From contig NZ_CP097800.1 in NCBI RefSeq assembly GCF_000612545.2, positions 4,910,501 to 4,974,500 on the forward strand: a DNA stretch of 64,000 nt, written 5' to 3'. Every line of letters begins with the position of its first letter. Position 1 is the stretch's first letter. A model generated the notes under the pieces. That model was not told the DNA's origin, made no database searches, and was given only the letters and a program-made list of their open reading frames with translations. This stretch comes from Streptomyces sp. PCS3-D2 (lineage in GTDB: Bacteria; Actinomycetota; Actinomycetes; Streptomycetales; Streptomycetaceae). Both the position numbers and the translations under genes were made by a program. Below are positions 1 to 9,488 of this stretch, piece after piece.

Positions 1-1470
1 GTGATCGAGTGCCTGGCCGAGCTCGCCGCCGACCCCGAGGGGGTCGTGCGGGAGTCCGTGCCGGACCCGCAGGGCGGGCCCGACCCGCTGACCGCCGTGT
101 ACCTGGTGCCCTTCCACCGGGCCGAGCTGTCCCTGGTCGGGCAGGTGCGCCGGCTCCTGCGCGCCGAGGACGACCGGCTGCCGTCCTTCCAGGACGTGGA
201 CTGGGACAAGGCCCTCGGCTGGCTCGCCGGGCGTACCGGGGCCGCGCTCGCCCCCGAGCAGCGGGAGGCGGTCAGGCTGGCGCTGACCCGCCGGGTCGCC
301 GTCCTCACCGGCGGGCCCGGCTGCGGCAAGTCCTTCACCGTGCGCTCCATCGTCGAGCTGGCCCGGGCGAAGAAGGCCAAGGTGGTGCTGGCCGCGCCCA
401 CCGGACGGGCCGCGAAGCGGCTGTCGGAGCTCACCGGGGCCGAGGCCTCCACGGTGCACCGGCTGCTGGAGCTCAAACCGGGCGGGGACGCCGCGTACGA
501 CCGGGACCGGCCGCTGGACGCCGACCTGGTCGTGGTCGACGAGGCCTCGATGCTGGACCTGCTGCTGGCCAACAAGCTGGTCAAGGCGGTGGCCCCGGGG
601 GCCCACCTGCTGCTGGTGGGGGATGTGGACCAGCTGCCGTCGGTGGGCGCGGGGGAGGTGCTGAGGGACCTGCTGGCCGAGGACGGCCCGGTGCCCGCGG
701 TGCGCCTGACCCGGATCTTCCGGCAGGCCCAGCAGTCCGGCGTGGTCACCAACGCGCACCGCATCAACACCGGGCTGCCGCCGATCACCGACGGGCTGCC
801 GGACTTCTTCCTCTTCCCCGAGGAGGACACCGAGGCGGCGGGCGTGCTCGCCGTGGACGTGGCGGCCCGCAGGATCCCGGCCAGGTTCGGCCTCGATCCC
901 CGGCGGGACGTCCAGGTGCTCGCACCCATGCACCGCGGCCCGGCGGGCGCCGGGAACCTCAACGGGCTGCTCCAGCAGGCGATGACGCCGGCCCGCCCCG
1001 ACCTGCCGGAGAAGCGCTTCGGCGGCCGGGTCTTCCGGGTGGGCGACAAGGTCACCCAGATCCGCAACAACTACGAGAAGGGGGCCAACGGCGTCTTCAA
1101 CGGCACCGTCGGGGTGGTCGTCGGCCTGGACGCGGACGAACAGCGCCTGACGGTGCGGACGGAGGAGGACGAGGAGATCGGCTACGAGTTCTCCGAGCTC
1201 GACGAGCTGGCCCACGCCTACGCCGTCACCATCCACCGCTCCCAGGGAAGTGAATATCCCGCCGTGGTGATCCCGGTCACCACCGGGGCTTGGATGATGC
1301 TCCAGCGCAATCTGCTCTACACGGCGGTGACCAGGGCGAAGAAGCTGGTCGTCCTCGTCGGGTCCCGAAAGGCTCTCGGTCAGGCCGTGCGGACCGTTTC
1401 CGCAGGTAGGAGGTACACGGCGGTGGCGGCGCGGCTCTCCGGCCGCATACCGGTGGGAAACATCACCTAA
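1..1470 (+). CDS. recD2: RecD2-like ATP-dependent DNA helicase, C-terminal part (cut by window start)
   Basis: The frame is open at the first base, so only about 489 C-terminal residues are present; family members are usually near 740 residues. It belongs to the superfamily 1B 5'-3' helicases used in DNA repair. Visible motifs are Walker A GGPGCGKS (about residue 104), Walker B VVVDEAS (about 177), GDVDQLPSVGAG (motif III), and the C-terminal TIHRSQGSEYP and LLYTAVTRAKK motifs. These fit RecD2/TraA helicases better than UvrD. The GTG at base 1 is an internal codon, not a demonstrated start. The TAA stop sits inside an AT-rich 16-bp palindrome. The family call is secure; the exact paralogue is not. 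Confidence 0.88.
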   Translation: MIECLAELAADPEGVVRESVPDPQGGPDPLTAVYLVPFHRAELSLVGQVRRLLRAEDDRLPSFQDVDWDKALGWLAGRTGAALAPEQREAVRLALTRRVAVLTGGPGCGKSFTVRSIVELARAKKAKVVLAAPTGRAAKRLSELTGAEASTVHRLLELKPGGDAAYDRDRPLDADLVVVDEASMLDLLLANKLVKAVAPGAHLLLVGDVDQLPSVGAGEVLRDLLAEDGPVPAVRLTRIFRQAQQSGVVTNAHRINTGLPPITDGLPDFFLFPEEDTEAAGVLAVDVAARRIPARFGLDPRRDVQVLAPMHRGPAGAGNLNGLLQQAMTPARPDLPEKRFGGRVFRVGDKVTQIRNNYEKGANGVFNGTVGVVVGLDADEQRLTVRTEEDEEIGYEFSELDELAHAYAVTIHRSQGSEYPAVVIPVTTGAWMMLQRNLLYTAVTRAKKLVVLVGSRKALGQAVRTVSAGRRYTAVAARLSGRIPVGNIT

Positions 1471-1484
1471 ATGATCGATCATTT
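1469..1484. promoter_or_regulatory. 16-bp perfect palindrome between helicase stop and citrate synthase
   Basis: AAATGATCGATCATTT is a perfect AT-rich palindrome in a GC-rich setting, beginning in the helicase stop codon. It may be an operator for gltA. It has no spacer loop, so it is a poor hairpin terminator. Two more palindromes lie between it and gltA: GGCACTCAGTGCC at 1530-1542 and GAGTGCACTC at 1568-1577. No regulator can be named. Confidence 0.45.
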
Positions 1485-1652
1485 GGGGTTCCCGCCGCCG
1501 TTCGGAGGGGGCAGGATGGACAAGTTGGCGGCACTCAGTGCCGTCGGAAGGACCAAACGCCGACCCCGAGTGCACTCTCCTGCGCCAAATGGGGGAAGGT
1601 AGAGGCAGTCAGGGCACCTCGAAGAAGAGGCACTACGTCGGTGAGGGATGAC

Positions 1653-2942
1653 GTGAGCGACAACTCTGTAGTACTCCGGTACGCGGACGGCGAATACACC
1701 TACCCGGTGGTGGAGAGCACCGTCGGCGACCAGGGCTTCGACATCTCGAAGCTGCGGGCCCAGACCGGGCTCGTGACGTTGGACAGTGGCTACGGCAACA
1801 CCGCCGCCTACAAGTCCGCGATCACCTACCTCGACGGTGAGCAGGGCATCCTGCGCTACCGCGGCTACCCGATCGAGCAGCTGGCCGAGCGTTCGTCCTT
1901 CATCGAGGTGGCCTACCTGCTGATCAACGGTGAGCTGCCCACCGTCGACGAGCTCGCGTCCTTCCGCAACGAGATCACCCAGCACACGCTGCTCCACGAG
2001 GACGTGAAGCGCTTCTACGACGGCTTCCCGCGCGACGCCCACCCGATGGCCATGCTGTCGTCCGTGGTCAGCGCGCTGTCCACGTTCTACCAGGACAGCC
2101 ACAACCCGTTCGACGAGAAGCAGCGCCACCTCTCGACGATCCGCCTGCTGGCCAAGCTCCCGACGATCGCGGCCTACGCGTACAAGAAGTCGGTCGGCCA
2201 CCCGGTGGTCTACCCGCGCAACGACCTCAGCTACGTCGAGAACTTCCTGCGCATGACCTTCTCCGTGCCGGCTCAGGAGTACGACCTGGACCCGGTCGTC
2301 GTCTCCGCGCTCGACAAGCTGCTGATCCTGCACGCGGACCACGAGCAGAACTGCTCCACCTCCACGGTGCGCCTGGTCGGCTCCTCGCAGGCGAACATGT
2401 TCGCCTCGATCTCCGCCGGCATCTCGGCCCTGTGGGGTCCGCTGCACGGTGGTGCCAACCAGTCCGTCCTCGAGATGCTGGAAGGCATCAAGAACGACGG
2501 CGGCGACGTCGACGCCTTCATCCGCAAGGTGAAGAACAAGGAGGACGGCGTCCGCCTGATGGGCTTCGGGCACCGCGTCTACAAGAGCTTCGACCCCCGG
2601 GCGAAGATCATCAAGGCGGCGGCGCACGATGTCCTCTCGGCGCTCGGCAAGAGCGACGAGCTGCTCGACATCGCGCTCAAGCTGGAGGAGCACGCGCTCG
2701 CCGACGAGTACTTCGTCTCGCGCAACCTCTACCCGAACGTGGACTTCTACACCGGTCTGATCTACCGGGCCATGGGCTTCCCCACCGAGATGTTCACCGT
2801 GCTCTTCGCGCTCGGCCGCCTCCCGGGCTGGATCGCCCAGTGGCAGGAAATGATCAAGGAGCCGGGTTCCCGCATCGGGCGCCCCCGCCAGATCTACACG
2901 GGCGAGGTCCTGCGCGACTTCGTTCCCGTCGAGGCCCGCTGA
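1653..2942 (+). CDS. gltA: Citrate synthase (type II, hexameric)
   Basis: A 429-residue citrate synthase that condenses oxaloacetate and acetyl-CoA in the first step of the TCA cycle. The protein reads SDNSVVLRYADGEYTYPVVE at its N-terminus, typical of Streptomyces enzymes. Catalytic segments are visible: HADHEQNCSTSTVR, the GPLHGGANQ loop, GFGHRVYKSFDPRAKII and NVDFYTGLIYRAMG (catalytic Asp). I chose GTG 1653 over GTG 1641 because GAGGGA lies just upstream of it and family members begin MSDNSVV. The gene is monocistronic: a helicase gene ends 180 bp upstream and a hairpin terminator follows. Palindromes upstream suggest regulation. Confidence 0.96.
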   Translation: MSDNSVVLRYADGEYTYPVVESTVGDQGFDISKLRAQTGLVTLDSGYGNTAAYKSAITYLDGEQGILRYRGYPIEQLAERSSFIEVAYLLINGELPTVDELASFRNEITQHTLLHEDVKRFYDGFPRDAHPMAMLSSVVSALSTFYQDSHNPFDEKQRHLSTIRLLAKLPTIAAYAYKKSVGHPVVYPRNDLSYVENFLRMTFSVPAQEYDLDPVVVSALDKLLILHADHEQNCSTSTVRLVGSSQANMFASISAGISALWGPLHGGANQSVLEMLEGIKNDGGDVDAFIRKVKNKEDGVRLMGFGHRVYKSFDPRAKIIKAAAHDVLSALGKSDELLDIALKLEEHALADEYFVSRNLYPNVDFYTGLIYRAMGFPTEMFTVLFALGRLPGWIAQWQEMIKEPGSRIGRPRQIYTGEVLRDFVPVEAR

Positions 2943-3322
2943 CCCGAGGCCCCAGGGTGCCCCGCCGAGCCGCGCGGCACCGCCCCAGGCACACGAGAAG
3001 CGCCCCGCCGTCGATCCCCCCACGGGTCGACGGTCGGGGCGTTTCCCATTCCCCCCGAAACGGATTCCCCCCACGGGACCCGGATCGGGGCGTCCTTGAG
3101 CCGGGACCCGTTCGGGTCGGGAGGGCCGCTCAAAGCCTCCCGCGGGCACGTGTCCCGGCCGGCGGATGCCACGGAAAACCCCCAAGGTTTCCGTGGAACG
3201 TCCCCCAAGACGTTCCTGGCACCGCCCCATTAGACCCGTCACGACCCCGGATGGTTACGCCGAGGTCACTGTGATCTGCGTCTCCCGTGAAGGAAGTGTG
3301 GGAACGATGCGAAGGTCATCCC
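2943..3322. other. Intergenic region between convergent gltA and copA
   Basis: No convincing gene in 380 bases. It holds the gltA terminator and a pair of adjacent hairpins at 3169-3196 (CCACGGAAA / TTTCCGTGG) and 3197-3214 (AACGTC / GACGTT), both with loops containing CCCCAA. These may serve as the terminator of copA or be a structured element. Short open frames here look like GC-driven artefacts. Confidence 0.5.
3001..3044 (+). terminator. gltA terminator hairpin
   Basis: CGCCCCG-C-CGTCGA pairs with TCGACG-GT-CGGGGCG across a 12-base loop and is followed by TTT. It lies about 60 bases after the gltA stop. Confidence 0.75.
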
Positions 3323-5599
3323 CTATCGGAAGGACCTCAACCGCAGGCTGTTGGTCACCACGAAGACCGAGGAGAAGGCCATCGCGGCTCCCGCGATCAT
3401 CGGGTTGAGCAGGCCGGCCGCCGCCAGCGGCAGGGCGGCGACGTTGTAGCCGAAGGCCCAGAAGAGGTTGCCCTTGATGGTGGCCAGGGTCCGGCGGGAG
3501 AGCCGGATCGCATCCGCCGCCACCCGCAGGTCGCCCCGTACGAGGGTCAGGTCGCCGGCCTCAATGGCGGCGTCGGTGCCGGTGCCCATGGCCAGCCCCA
3601 GGTCCGCCTGGGCCAGCGCGGCCGCGTCGTTGACCCCGTCGCCGACCATGGCGACCGTGCGCCCCTCGGCCTGGAGGCGGCGCACCACGTCCACCTTGTC
3701 CTGCGGGAGCACCTCGGCGATCACCTCGTCGATGCCCACCTCGCGGGCCACCGTCTCGGCCGCGGCCCGGTTGTCGCCGGTCAGCAGGACCGGGGTCAGG
3801 CCCAGCTCCCGCAGTCGCGCGACCGCCTCGGCGCTGGTCTCCTTGACCGCGTCGGCCACGATCAGGACCCCGCGCGCCGCTCCGTCCCAGGCCACCAGTA
3901 CCGCGGTGCCGCCCTCGGCCTCGGCGGCCGCCTTGGCCTGTGCGAGCCCCTCGGGCAGGGTGATCGACCAGTCGGCCAGCAGCCGCTCGCGGCCCACCAG
4001 GACGGCGTGCCCGTCGACCACGCCCTGGACGCCGAGCCCGGCGATGTTCTCGAAGCCCTCCGGCACGGGCAGGGCGCCCGCCCGGTCGGCGGCGGCGGTG
4101 GCCACGGCCCGGGCGATCGGGTGCTCCGAGGCGTGCTCCAGGGCCCCGGCCAGGCGCAGCAGTTCGAGTTCGTCGATCCCTTCGGCGGTGACGGCGCGGG
4201 AGAGGGTCATCCGGCCGGTGGTGACGGTGCCGGTCTTGTCGAGGACCACGGTGTCCACCCGGCGGGTGGACTCCAGCACCTCGGGGCCCTTGATCAGGAT
4301 GCCGAGCTGTGCGCCCCGCCCGGTGCCGACCATCAGCGCGGTCGGCGTGGCCAGTCCCAGGGCGCACGGGCAGGCGATGATCAGGACGGCAACGGCGGCG
4401 GTGAAGGCGGCCGTCGCGTCGTCGGTGGCGAGCAGCCAGCCGGTCCAGGTGGCGAGCGCGAGGACCAGGACGACGGGCACGAAGACCCCGGAGATCCGGT
4501 CGGCGAGGCGCTGCACCTCGGCCTTGCCGCTCTGCGCGTCCTCGACCAGCTTGGCCATCCGGGCGAGCTGGGTGTCGGCCCCGACCCTGGTCGCCTCCAC
4601 GAGCAGGCGCCCAGAGGTGTTGACGGTGGCGCCGGTGACGGAGTCGCCCGCGGACACCTCGACCGGGACGGATTCACCGGTCAGCATGGAGGCGTCCACG
4701 GCGGAGCTGCCCTCGACGACCGTGCCGTCGGTGGCGATCTTCTCGCCGGGGCGCACGACGAAGCGGTCGCCCACGGCGAGCTCGGCCACCGGGATGCGCA
4801 CCTCCCCGCCCGCGCGCAGGACGACGACGTCCTTGGCGCCCAGTTCCAGCAGGGCCTTGAGGGCCGCGCCGGCCTTCCGCTTGGAGCGCGCCTCCAGGTA
4901 GCGGCCGAGGAGGATGAAGGTGACGACCCCGGCCGCGACCTCCAGGTAGATGGCGGAGGAGCCGTCCGTGCGGGAAATGGCGAAATCGAAGCCGTGCCGC
5001 ATGCCGGGCATGCCCGCGTGGCCGAAGAACAGGGCCCACAGCGACCAGGCGAAGGCGGCGAGCGTGCCGACCGAGACCAGGGTGTCCATGGTCGCGGCAC
5101 CGTGCCGGGCGTTGGTCCAGGCGGCCTTGTGGAAGGGGAGGGCCCCCCACACCACGACGGGCGCAGCCAGGGTCAGCGACAGCCACTGCCAGTTGTCGAA
5201 CTGCAGGGCGGGGATCATCGCGAGCAGGACGACGGGCAGGGCGAGTGCCGCGGAGACCAGCAGGCGCTGCCGCAGGGCGGACAGCACCGGGTCGGGCGCC
5301 GGTGCCCGGTCCGCTTCCTCGCCGCCGCTTCCCCCGGCGGCCGCGGGGGCGGCAGGGGCGGGCGGCGCGGGCTCCTCGGCGGTGTAACCGGTCTTGACGA
5401 CGGTCGCGATCAGGTCCGCGACCCGGACGTCGCCGCTGTAGGAGACGTGGGCCTTCTCGGTGGCGTAGTTCACCGTGGCCTCGACGCCGTCCATCCGGTT
5501 GAGCTTCTTCTCGATGCGGGCTGCGCAGGAGGCGCAGGTCATCCCGCCGATCGAGAGTTCGACCGCCGTTATCGGTCCGTCGTGCACTGTGCTGGTCAT
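3323..5599 (-). CDS. copA: Copper-exporting P1B-type ATPase
   Basis: A 758-residue heavy-metal P-type ATPase that exports Cu(I) across the cytoplasmic membrane. It starts with one HMA domain (MTCASC, residues 20-25), followed by eight predicted membrane helices. Signature motifs are the CPCALG metal-site helix, DKTGTVTTG (phosphorylated Asp), the HP locus [13 protein letters not shown] and [13 protein letters not shown] 5599 is chosen over upstream in-frame starts because it places the HMA domain at the N-terminus and GGAG precedes it. It is downstream of copZ on the same strand, about 110 bases apart, and is probably co-transcribed from the CsoR-type operator upstream of copZ. Confidence 0.94.
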   Translation of the reverse strand: MTSTVHDGPITAVELSIGGMTCASCAARIEKKLNRMDGVEATVNYATEKAHVSYSGDVRVADLIATVVKTGYTAEEPAPPAPAAPAAAGGSGGEEADRAPAPDPVLSALRQRLLVSAALALPVVLLAMIPALQFDNWQWLSLTLAAPVVVWGALPFHKAAWTNARHGAATMDTLVSVGTLAAFAWSLWALFFGHAGMPGMRHGFDFAISRTDGSSAIYLEVAAGVVTFILLGRYLEARSKRKAGAALKALLELGAKDVVVLRAGGEVRIPVAELAVGDRFVVRPGEKIATDGTVVEGSSAVDASMLTGESVPVEVSAGDSVTGATVNTSGRLLVEATRVGADTQLARMAKLVEDAQSGKAEVQRLADRISGVFVPVVLVLALATWTGWLLATDDATAAFTAAVAVLIIACPCALGLATPTALMVGTGRGAQLGILIKGPEVLESTRRVDTVVLDKTGTVTTGRMTLSRAVTAEGIDELELLRLAGALEHASEHPIARAVATAAADRAGALPVPEGFENIAGLGVQGVVDGHAVLVGRERLLADWSITLPEGLAQAKAAAEAEGGTAVLVAWDGAARGVLIVADAVKETSAEAVARLRELGLTPVLLTGDNRAAAETVAREVGIDEVIAEVLPQDKVDVVRRLQAEGRTVAMVGDGVNDAAALAQADLGLAMGTGTDAAIEAGDLTLVRGDLRVAADAIRLSRRTLATIKGNLFWAFGYNVAALPLAAAGLLNPMIAGAAMAFSSVFVVTNSLRLRSFR

Positions 5600-5712
5600 G
5601 TTCCGGCTCCAGGGGGATGGCCGGGCCGTGCGGGTCCAGTATGAGCTGGCCGGCACGGCCCGGCGGGTGCTGCGCAATGCCGCGGGTGCGGCCGAAGGGG
5701 GACGGGTGTCGC

Positions 5713-5946
5713 TCAGAGCCGCCCGGCGAACTCGTAGCCGGCCTCGTCCACGGCGGCGCGGACGTCCTCGTCGGCCAGCGGGGCGGCGGAGATCACGGTG
5801 ACCTCGCCGGACGCGGCGACGGCCTTGACCGAGGTGACGCCCGGCAGTGCGGCGATCTCGCTGTTCACCGCGCCCTCGCAGTGGCCGCAGGTCATGCCGG
5901 TCACCCGGTAGACGGTGGTGGTCTGGGTGTCCGTCTCGGCGCTCAT
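5713..5946 (-). CDS. copZ: Heavy-metal-associated copper chaperone CopZ
   Basis: A 77-residue single HMA-domain protein (beta-alpha-beta-beta-alpha-beta). The metal-binding GMTCGHC motif is at about residues 17-23. It would carry Cu(I) in the cytosol and hand it to the HMA domain of the adjacent CopA. It is the first gene of the cop unit. A CsoR-type palindrome sits 80 bases upstream of its start, so copper-dependent derepression is expected. No csoR gene is present in the window. Confidence 0.92.
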   Translation of the reverse strand: MSAETDTQTTTVYRVTGMTCGHCEGAVNSEIAALPGVTSVKAVAASGEVTVISAAPLADEDVRAAVDEAGYEFAGRL

Positions 5947-6025
5947 GTCGTTCTCCTCTTCAGCGGTGTGTCCGGTCGCCGGGGTGGCGGCCGATGCTCC
6001 CGCCGTCCTCCCGACGACCCAAGAC

Positions 6026-6044
6026 TATACCCCTGGGGGGTATA
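6026..6044 (-). promoter_or_regulatory. CsoR-type copper operator
   Basis: TATACCCCTGGGGGGTATA is a G-tract palindrome matching the class recognised by CsoR copper-sensing repressors in actinobacteria. It lies 80 bases upstream of copZ. Its TATA half overlaps a plausible -10 element, so repressor binding would block transcription until Cu(I) releases it. Confidence 0.85.
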
Positions 6045-6085
6045 AAGCGAGCATCGGCGTCCGGTCCCGCTCCGCCGTGGCGGGC

Positions 6086-6286
6086 TCAGTCCTCGCGGCG
6101 CCCCCGGTTGCCGGGCCGCCGGGCCACCCATGCGCGGACCGTGTCGGCGTACCAGTAGGGCCGGCCGCCCTCCACGTGGTCGGGCGGGGGGAGAAGCCCG
6201 TGCTTGCGGTAGGAGCGCACGGTGTCCGGCTGGACCCGGATGTGTGCGGCGATCTCCTTGTACGACCACAGCTGTCGGTCGCTCAT
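6086..6286 (-). CDS. Small MerR/excisionase-type helix-turn-helix protein
   Basis: A 66-residue protein made almost entirely of a winged helix-turn-helix (LWSYKEIAAHIRVQPDTV, then the GGRPYWYADTV wing). Such small HTH_17-like proteins act as DNA-binding accessory or regulatory factors. ATG 6286 is preferred to the upstream GTG because AGGAGGG lies 8 bases before it. It sits alone between the cop operator and the inositol cluster, on the same strand as copZ. No recombinase is adjacent, so a role as an excisionase is unlikely here. The target is unknown. Confidence 0.7.
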   Translation of the reverse strand: MSDRQLWSYKEIAAHIRVQPDTVRSYRKHGLLPPPDHVEGGRPYWYADTVRAWVARRPGNRGRRED

Positions 6287-6464
6287 CTGGGACACCCTCC
6301 TGGTCCACACCGCCGGGCCGGCCGGGAGGCCGTCGGGGGATCCGGCGCGCGGACGCTGACGATCACGTGCCCGGGGAACGACGCGGGCCGGGGGCCGGGG
6401 AGGGGCTGTCGACCGCCTGTGACGGAAGACCCGCGTAACGCGGACATGCGTGACACGAGGGAGA

Positions 6465-6490
6465 CCCCCGTGACCGAAGAGTCACGGGGG
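6465..6490. terminator. Hairpin terminator downstream of iolG
   Basis: CCCCCGTGAC and GTCACGGGGG form a perfect 10-bp stem with a CGAAGA loop, 35 bases beyond the iolG stop. There is no U-tract, which is usual for Streptomyces terminators. Confidence 0.65.
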
Positions 6491-6525
6491 CCGAAGGGGA
6501 GAACGCCGGGGGACGGGCCCCTGAC

Positions 6526-7539
6526 TCAGCGGTACAGGGCCGGCCGGTCCGCCAGCTCCACCACCGTCCGCGCACCGGTGCGCGCGGCCGCGAGGCCCGC
6601 CTCCGAGACGGCCGCCGCCGCGTAACCGTCCCACGCCCCGGGCCCCGTCACGCGGCCGCGTGCGGCCGCGGCCACCCAGCGCCGCAGCTGCCGGTCGTAG
6701 GCGTCGGCGAAGCGCACCGTGAAGTCCTGGACGATCTCGCCGCCCCACCGGCCCGCCGCCTGCACCACCATCGCGTGGCCGTCGCCGATCCGGGCGCTGC
6801 CCGCCTCACCGACCGCCTCGCACTGCACCTGGTAGCCGAAACCGCAGTTGACGAAGATCTCCACGTCGACGACGGCCCCACCGGAGGTCTCCAGCAGCAC
6901 CATCCGGGGATCGGCCAGCCCCTCGGGCGCCGCCGACGTGGGCCGCGGCGACAGCACCGTCACTGCGGTGATCTCCTGCCCCAGCAGCCAGCGGGCCGCG
7001 TCCACCTCGTGCACCACGGAGTCGCTGATCAGCATGTCGCTGGTGAAGAAGGACGGCGAGGAGGCGTTGCGGTGCCGGCAGTGCAGGAAGAGCGGACGGC
7101 CGATCCCGCCCGCGTCCAGCAGCTCCTTGAGCCGCTCGTACTCGCTGTCGTACCGCCGCATGAACCCCACCTGGACCAGGCGCCGCCCCAGCCGCCGCTC
7201 GGCTTCCATCACGCGCAGCGCCCCCTCCGGCTCCGGAGTCAGCGGCTTCTCGCACAGCACCGGCAACTCCCGCTCCAGGGCCCGCAGGATCGCCTCTTCG
7301 TGGGCGGGCCCCGGGGACGCGATCAGGACGGCCTGCACCCCGGGCGCGGCTATCGCCGCCGCCGGGTCGGTGTGCGCACTCGCGCCGTCGAGGGCGCCCG
7401 CGACCTCCTTGACCCGATCCCCGTCCGGGTCGGCCACGGCCACCACCCGGGCGCCACCGACGGTCCGCCCGAACCGGCGCACGTGGTCCGCGCCCATCTT
7501 CCCGGTGCCGATGACGGCGATGCCGAGCGTGCTGGTCAT
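6526..7539 (-). CDS. iolG: Inositol 2-dehydrogenase (Gfo/Idh/MocA family)
   Basis: A 337-residue NAD(P)-dependent oxidoreductase that oxidises myo-inositol to scyllo-inosose, the entry step of inositol catabolism. It has an N-terminal Rossmann fold ([14 protein letters not shown], residues 6-19), the family CEKPLTPE motif with its catalytic Lys near residue 94, and a Gfo/Idh/MocA C-terminal sheet domain. ATG 7539 is supported by GGAAGGAA upstream. It lies 20 bases after the TIM-barrel gene in the same orientation, opposite to iolC-iolB-iolD. Context makes inositol the likely substrate, although sequence alone fits several sugars. Confidence 0.87.
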   Translation of the reverse strand: MTSTLGIAVIGTGKMGADHVRRFGRTVGGARVVAVADPDGDRVKEVAGALDGASAHTDPAAAIAAPGVQAVLIASPGPAHEEAILRALERELPVLCEKPLTPEPEGALRVMEAERRLGRRLVQVGFMRRYDSEYERLKELLDAGGIGRPLFLHCRHRNASSPSFFTSDMLISDSVVHEVDAARWLLGQEITAVTVLSPRPTSAAPEGLADPRMVLLETSGGAVVDVEIFVNCGFGYQVQCEAVGEAGSARIGDGHAMVVQAAGRWGGEIVQDFTVRFADAYDRQLRRWVAAAARGRVTGPGAWDGYAAAAVSEAGLAAARTGARTVVELADRPALYR

Positions 7540-7559
7540 GTGGTGTTCCTTCCGGAGTG

Positions 7560-8474
7560 TCAGCGGGCGCCGCAGGAGCGGAGGTAGGCACGGGTACGAC
7601 GGGCGATCGGCAGCGGCCGGTCGGGCGGGCAGGGATACATGTCCTGCTCCACGATGGCGAACAGGTCCACGCCCAGACGCTGGGCCGCGGCCAGTACGGG
7701 TTCCAGCGCGGGCACCCCCGACGGCGGTTCGCACATCACCCCGCGGCCCACCGCCGGCCCGAAGGGCAGCTCCTCGGCGACGACTTCGGCGAGGATCCGC
7801 GGATCGACCTGCTTGAGGTGGAGGTAGCCGATCCGCTCGGCGAACGTCTCGACGGCCTGCACGCTGTCGCCGCCGCAGTACGCGTAATGGCCGGTGTCCA
7901 GGCAGAGCGAGACCAGGGCGGGATCGGTGGCGTCCAGGAAACGGGCCACGTTCTCGGGGGTGTCGATGTGGGTGTCGGCGTGCGGGTGGACGACGATCCG
8001 CAGCCCGTACCGGTCCTGGACCTCGTGGCCGAGCCGCTCGGTCTGGGAGGCCAGGTCGCGCCACTGGGAAGCGGTGAGGGTGCGGTCCTCCAGCACCTTC
8101 CCGGTCCTGTCGTCCCGCCAGAAGGAGGGGATGACGACGAGATGGGCGGCGCCCACGGCCCGCGTCAGCGCCGCGATCCGCGACACGTGCTCCCAGGTCT
8201 CCTCCCACACGGCGGGTCCGTGATGGAGTCCGGTGAAGACCGTTCCGGCCGAGACGCGCAGGCCGCGCGCGGCCGTCTCCTCGGTGAGCCGGGCGGGATC
8301 CGTGGGCAGGTAGCCGTACGGGCCGAGCTCGATCCACTCGTATCCGGCGTCGGCGACCTCGTCGAGGAAGCGTCGCCAGGGGGTCTGCTGCGGGTCGTCG
8401 GGGAACCAGACCCCCCAGGAGTCCGGAGCCGAACCGATGCGGATACGGGTCAACGCGGGCGGGGAGGACGTCAT
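7560..8474 (-). CDS. Sugar phosphate isomerase/epimerase, inosose dehydratase-like TIM barrel
   Basis: A 304-residue AP-endonuclease-2-type TIM barrel. It starts [15 protein letters not shown] and carries the barrel metal ligands in [22 protein letters not shown] and [14 protein letters not shown]. This family includes IolE (inosose dehydratase) and IolH/IolI-type isomerases. The setting, first gene of the minus-strand arm next to iolG and 41 bases from divergent iolC, supports dehydration or isomerisation of inosose. It differs clearly from the usual IolE N-terminus, so I give no symbol. ATG 8474 is preferred over GTG 8483 because AAGGTGG lies just upstream. Confidence 0.82.
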   Translation of the reverse strand: MTSSPPALTRIRIGSAPDSWGVWFPDDPQQTPWRRFLDEVADAGYEWIELGPYGYLPTDPARLTEETAARGLRVSAGTVFTGLHHGPAVWEETWEHVSRIAALTRAVGAAHLVVIPSFWRDDRTGKVLEDRTLTASQWRDLASQTERLGHEVQDRYGLRIVVHPHADTHIDTPENVARFLDATDPALVSLCLDTGHYAYCGGDSVQAVETFAERIGYLHLKQVDPRILAEVVAEELPFGPAVGRGVMCEPPSGVPALEPVLAAAQRLGVDLFAIVEQDMYPCPPDRPLPIARRTRAYLRSCGAR

Positions 8475-8515
8475 AACGGCCACCTTAGGGTGGAGGACGA
8501 GTGGGAGGACTGACT
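8475..8515. promoter_or_regulatory. Divergent promoter gap of the inositol cluster
   Basis: Only 41 bases separate the two divergent starts, and they include both ribosome-binding sites. Either the promoters overlap the coding starts or one arm is leaderless. No clear operator palindrome is visible. Confidence 0.4.
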
Positions 8516-9481
8516 GTGACCGGCACCGGCGATCCGTATCCGTTCGACCTGATCACGATGGGCCGGATCGGGGTGGATCTCTACCCGTTGAGGACCGGCG
8601 TACCACTGGCCGAGGCGGAGACCTTCGGCCGGTTCCTGGGCGGTTCCGCGGCCAACGTGGCCGTCGCCGCGGCCCGCCTCGGGCGGCGGACCGCGCTGAT
8701 CAGCCGCACCGGTGCGGACCCCTTCGGCACGTATCTGCGCACTGAGCTGCGGGGCTTCGGGGTGGACGGCCGCTGGGTGGCCGAGGTCGCCGGGCTCCCC
8801 ACACCGGTCACCTTCTGCGAGATGTTCCCGCCCGACCGCTTCCCGCTGTACTTCTATCGGCTGCCGAAGGCGCCGGACCTGGAGATCGCAGCGGACGAGG
8901 TGGACCTGGCGGCGGTACGGGCGGCCCGCGTGTTCTGGATGACGGGCACCGGCCTGAGCGAGGAGCCCTCGCGGGCGGCGACGCTGGCGGCACTGGAGGC
9001 CAGGGGCCGGACGGGCACGACAGTGTTCGACCTGGACTGGCGGCCGATGCTGTGGCGGGAGAAACCGGAGCCGTACTACGCGCGGGCGCTCGCGCACGCG
9101 ACGGTGGCCGTCGGCAACCCGGAGGAGTGCGAGATCGCCACCGGCGAGTCCGAGCCGTACGCGGCGGCCCGGGCGCTGCTCGCCGCGGGGGTGGAACTGG
9201 CGGTGGTCAAGCGGGGGCCGCTGGGCGTGCTGGCGGTCCACCGCGACGGGACGACGGTGGAGGCTCCGCCGGTCGAGGTCGACGTGGTCAACGGGCTCGG
9301 CGCGGGTGACGCGTTCGGCGGGGCCCTGTGCCACGGGCTGCTGGCGGGGTGGGAGTTGGGGCGTACCGTGCGCTACGCCAACGCGGCGGGGGCCATCGTG
9401 GCCTCGCGGCTGGCGTGCTCCAGCGCGATGCCGTCCTCCCCCGAGGTGGAGGAGGTGCTGGGGCGTGCCGGTGGTGTCTGA
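8516..9481 (+). CDS. iolC: 5-dehydro-2-deoxygluconokinase (PfkB/ribokinase family)
   Basis: A 321-residue PfkB-family carbohydrate kinase. The N-terminal substrate-binding motif GGSAANVAVAAARLG and the C-terminal NGLGAGDAFGGALCHG anion-hole/catalytic Asp motif are both clear. In the inositol pathway IolC phosphorylates 2-deoxy-5-keto-gluconate. GTG 8516 has GGGAGG seven bases upstream and is preferred; GTG 8501 has GGAGG at only four bases and is the alternative. It is the first gene of a plus-strand operon with iolB, iolD and mmsA, which covers the reactions around and after this step. Confidence 0.9.
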   Translation: MTGTGDPYPFDLITMGRIGVDLYPLRTGVPLAEAETFGRFLGGSAANVAVAAARLGRRTALISRTGADPFGTYLRTELRGFGVDGRWVAEVAGLPTPVTFCEMFPPDRFPLYFYRLPKAPDLEIAADEVDLAAVRAARVFWMTGTGLSEEPSRAATLAALEARGRTGTTVFDLDWRPMLWREKPEPYYARALAHATVAVGNPEECEIATGESEPYAAARALLAAGVELAVVKRGPLGVLAVHRDGTTVEAPPVEVDVVNGLGAGDAFGGALCHGLLAGWELGRTVRYANAAGAIVASRLACSSAMPSSPEVEEVLGRAGGV

Positions 9482-9488
9482 GTGGGGG

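Noticed and set aside
1479-3242. Long open frame antisense to citrate synthase
   Set aside because: It is a mirror of the GC bias of a strongly conserved gene; its translation is low-complexity Arg/Val/Leu sequence with no SD or family match.
3287-5644. 785-codon open frame antisense to copA
   Set aside because: Gly/Arg/Gln-rich translation typical of a shadow frame, while the minus strand carries every P-type ATPase motif.
6086-6286. Excisionase of another mobile element
   Set aside because: No integrase, att repeat or tRNA is close; it is better called a small HTH protein.
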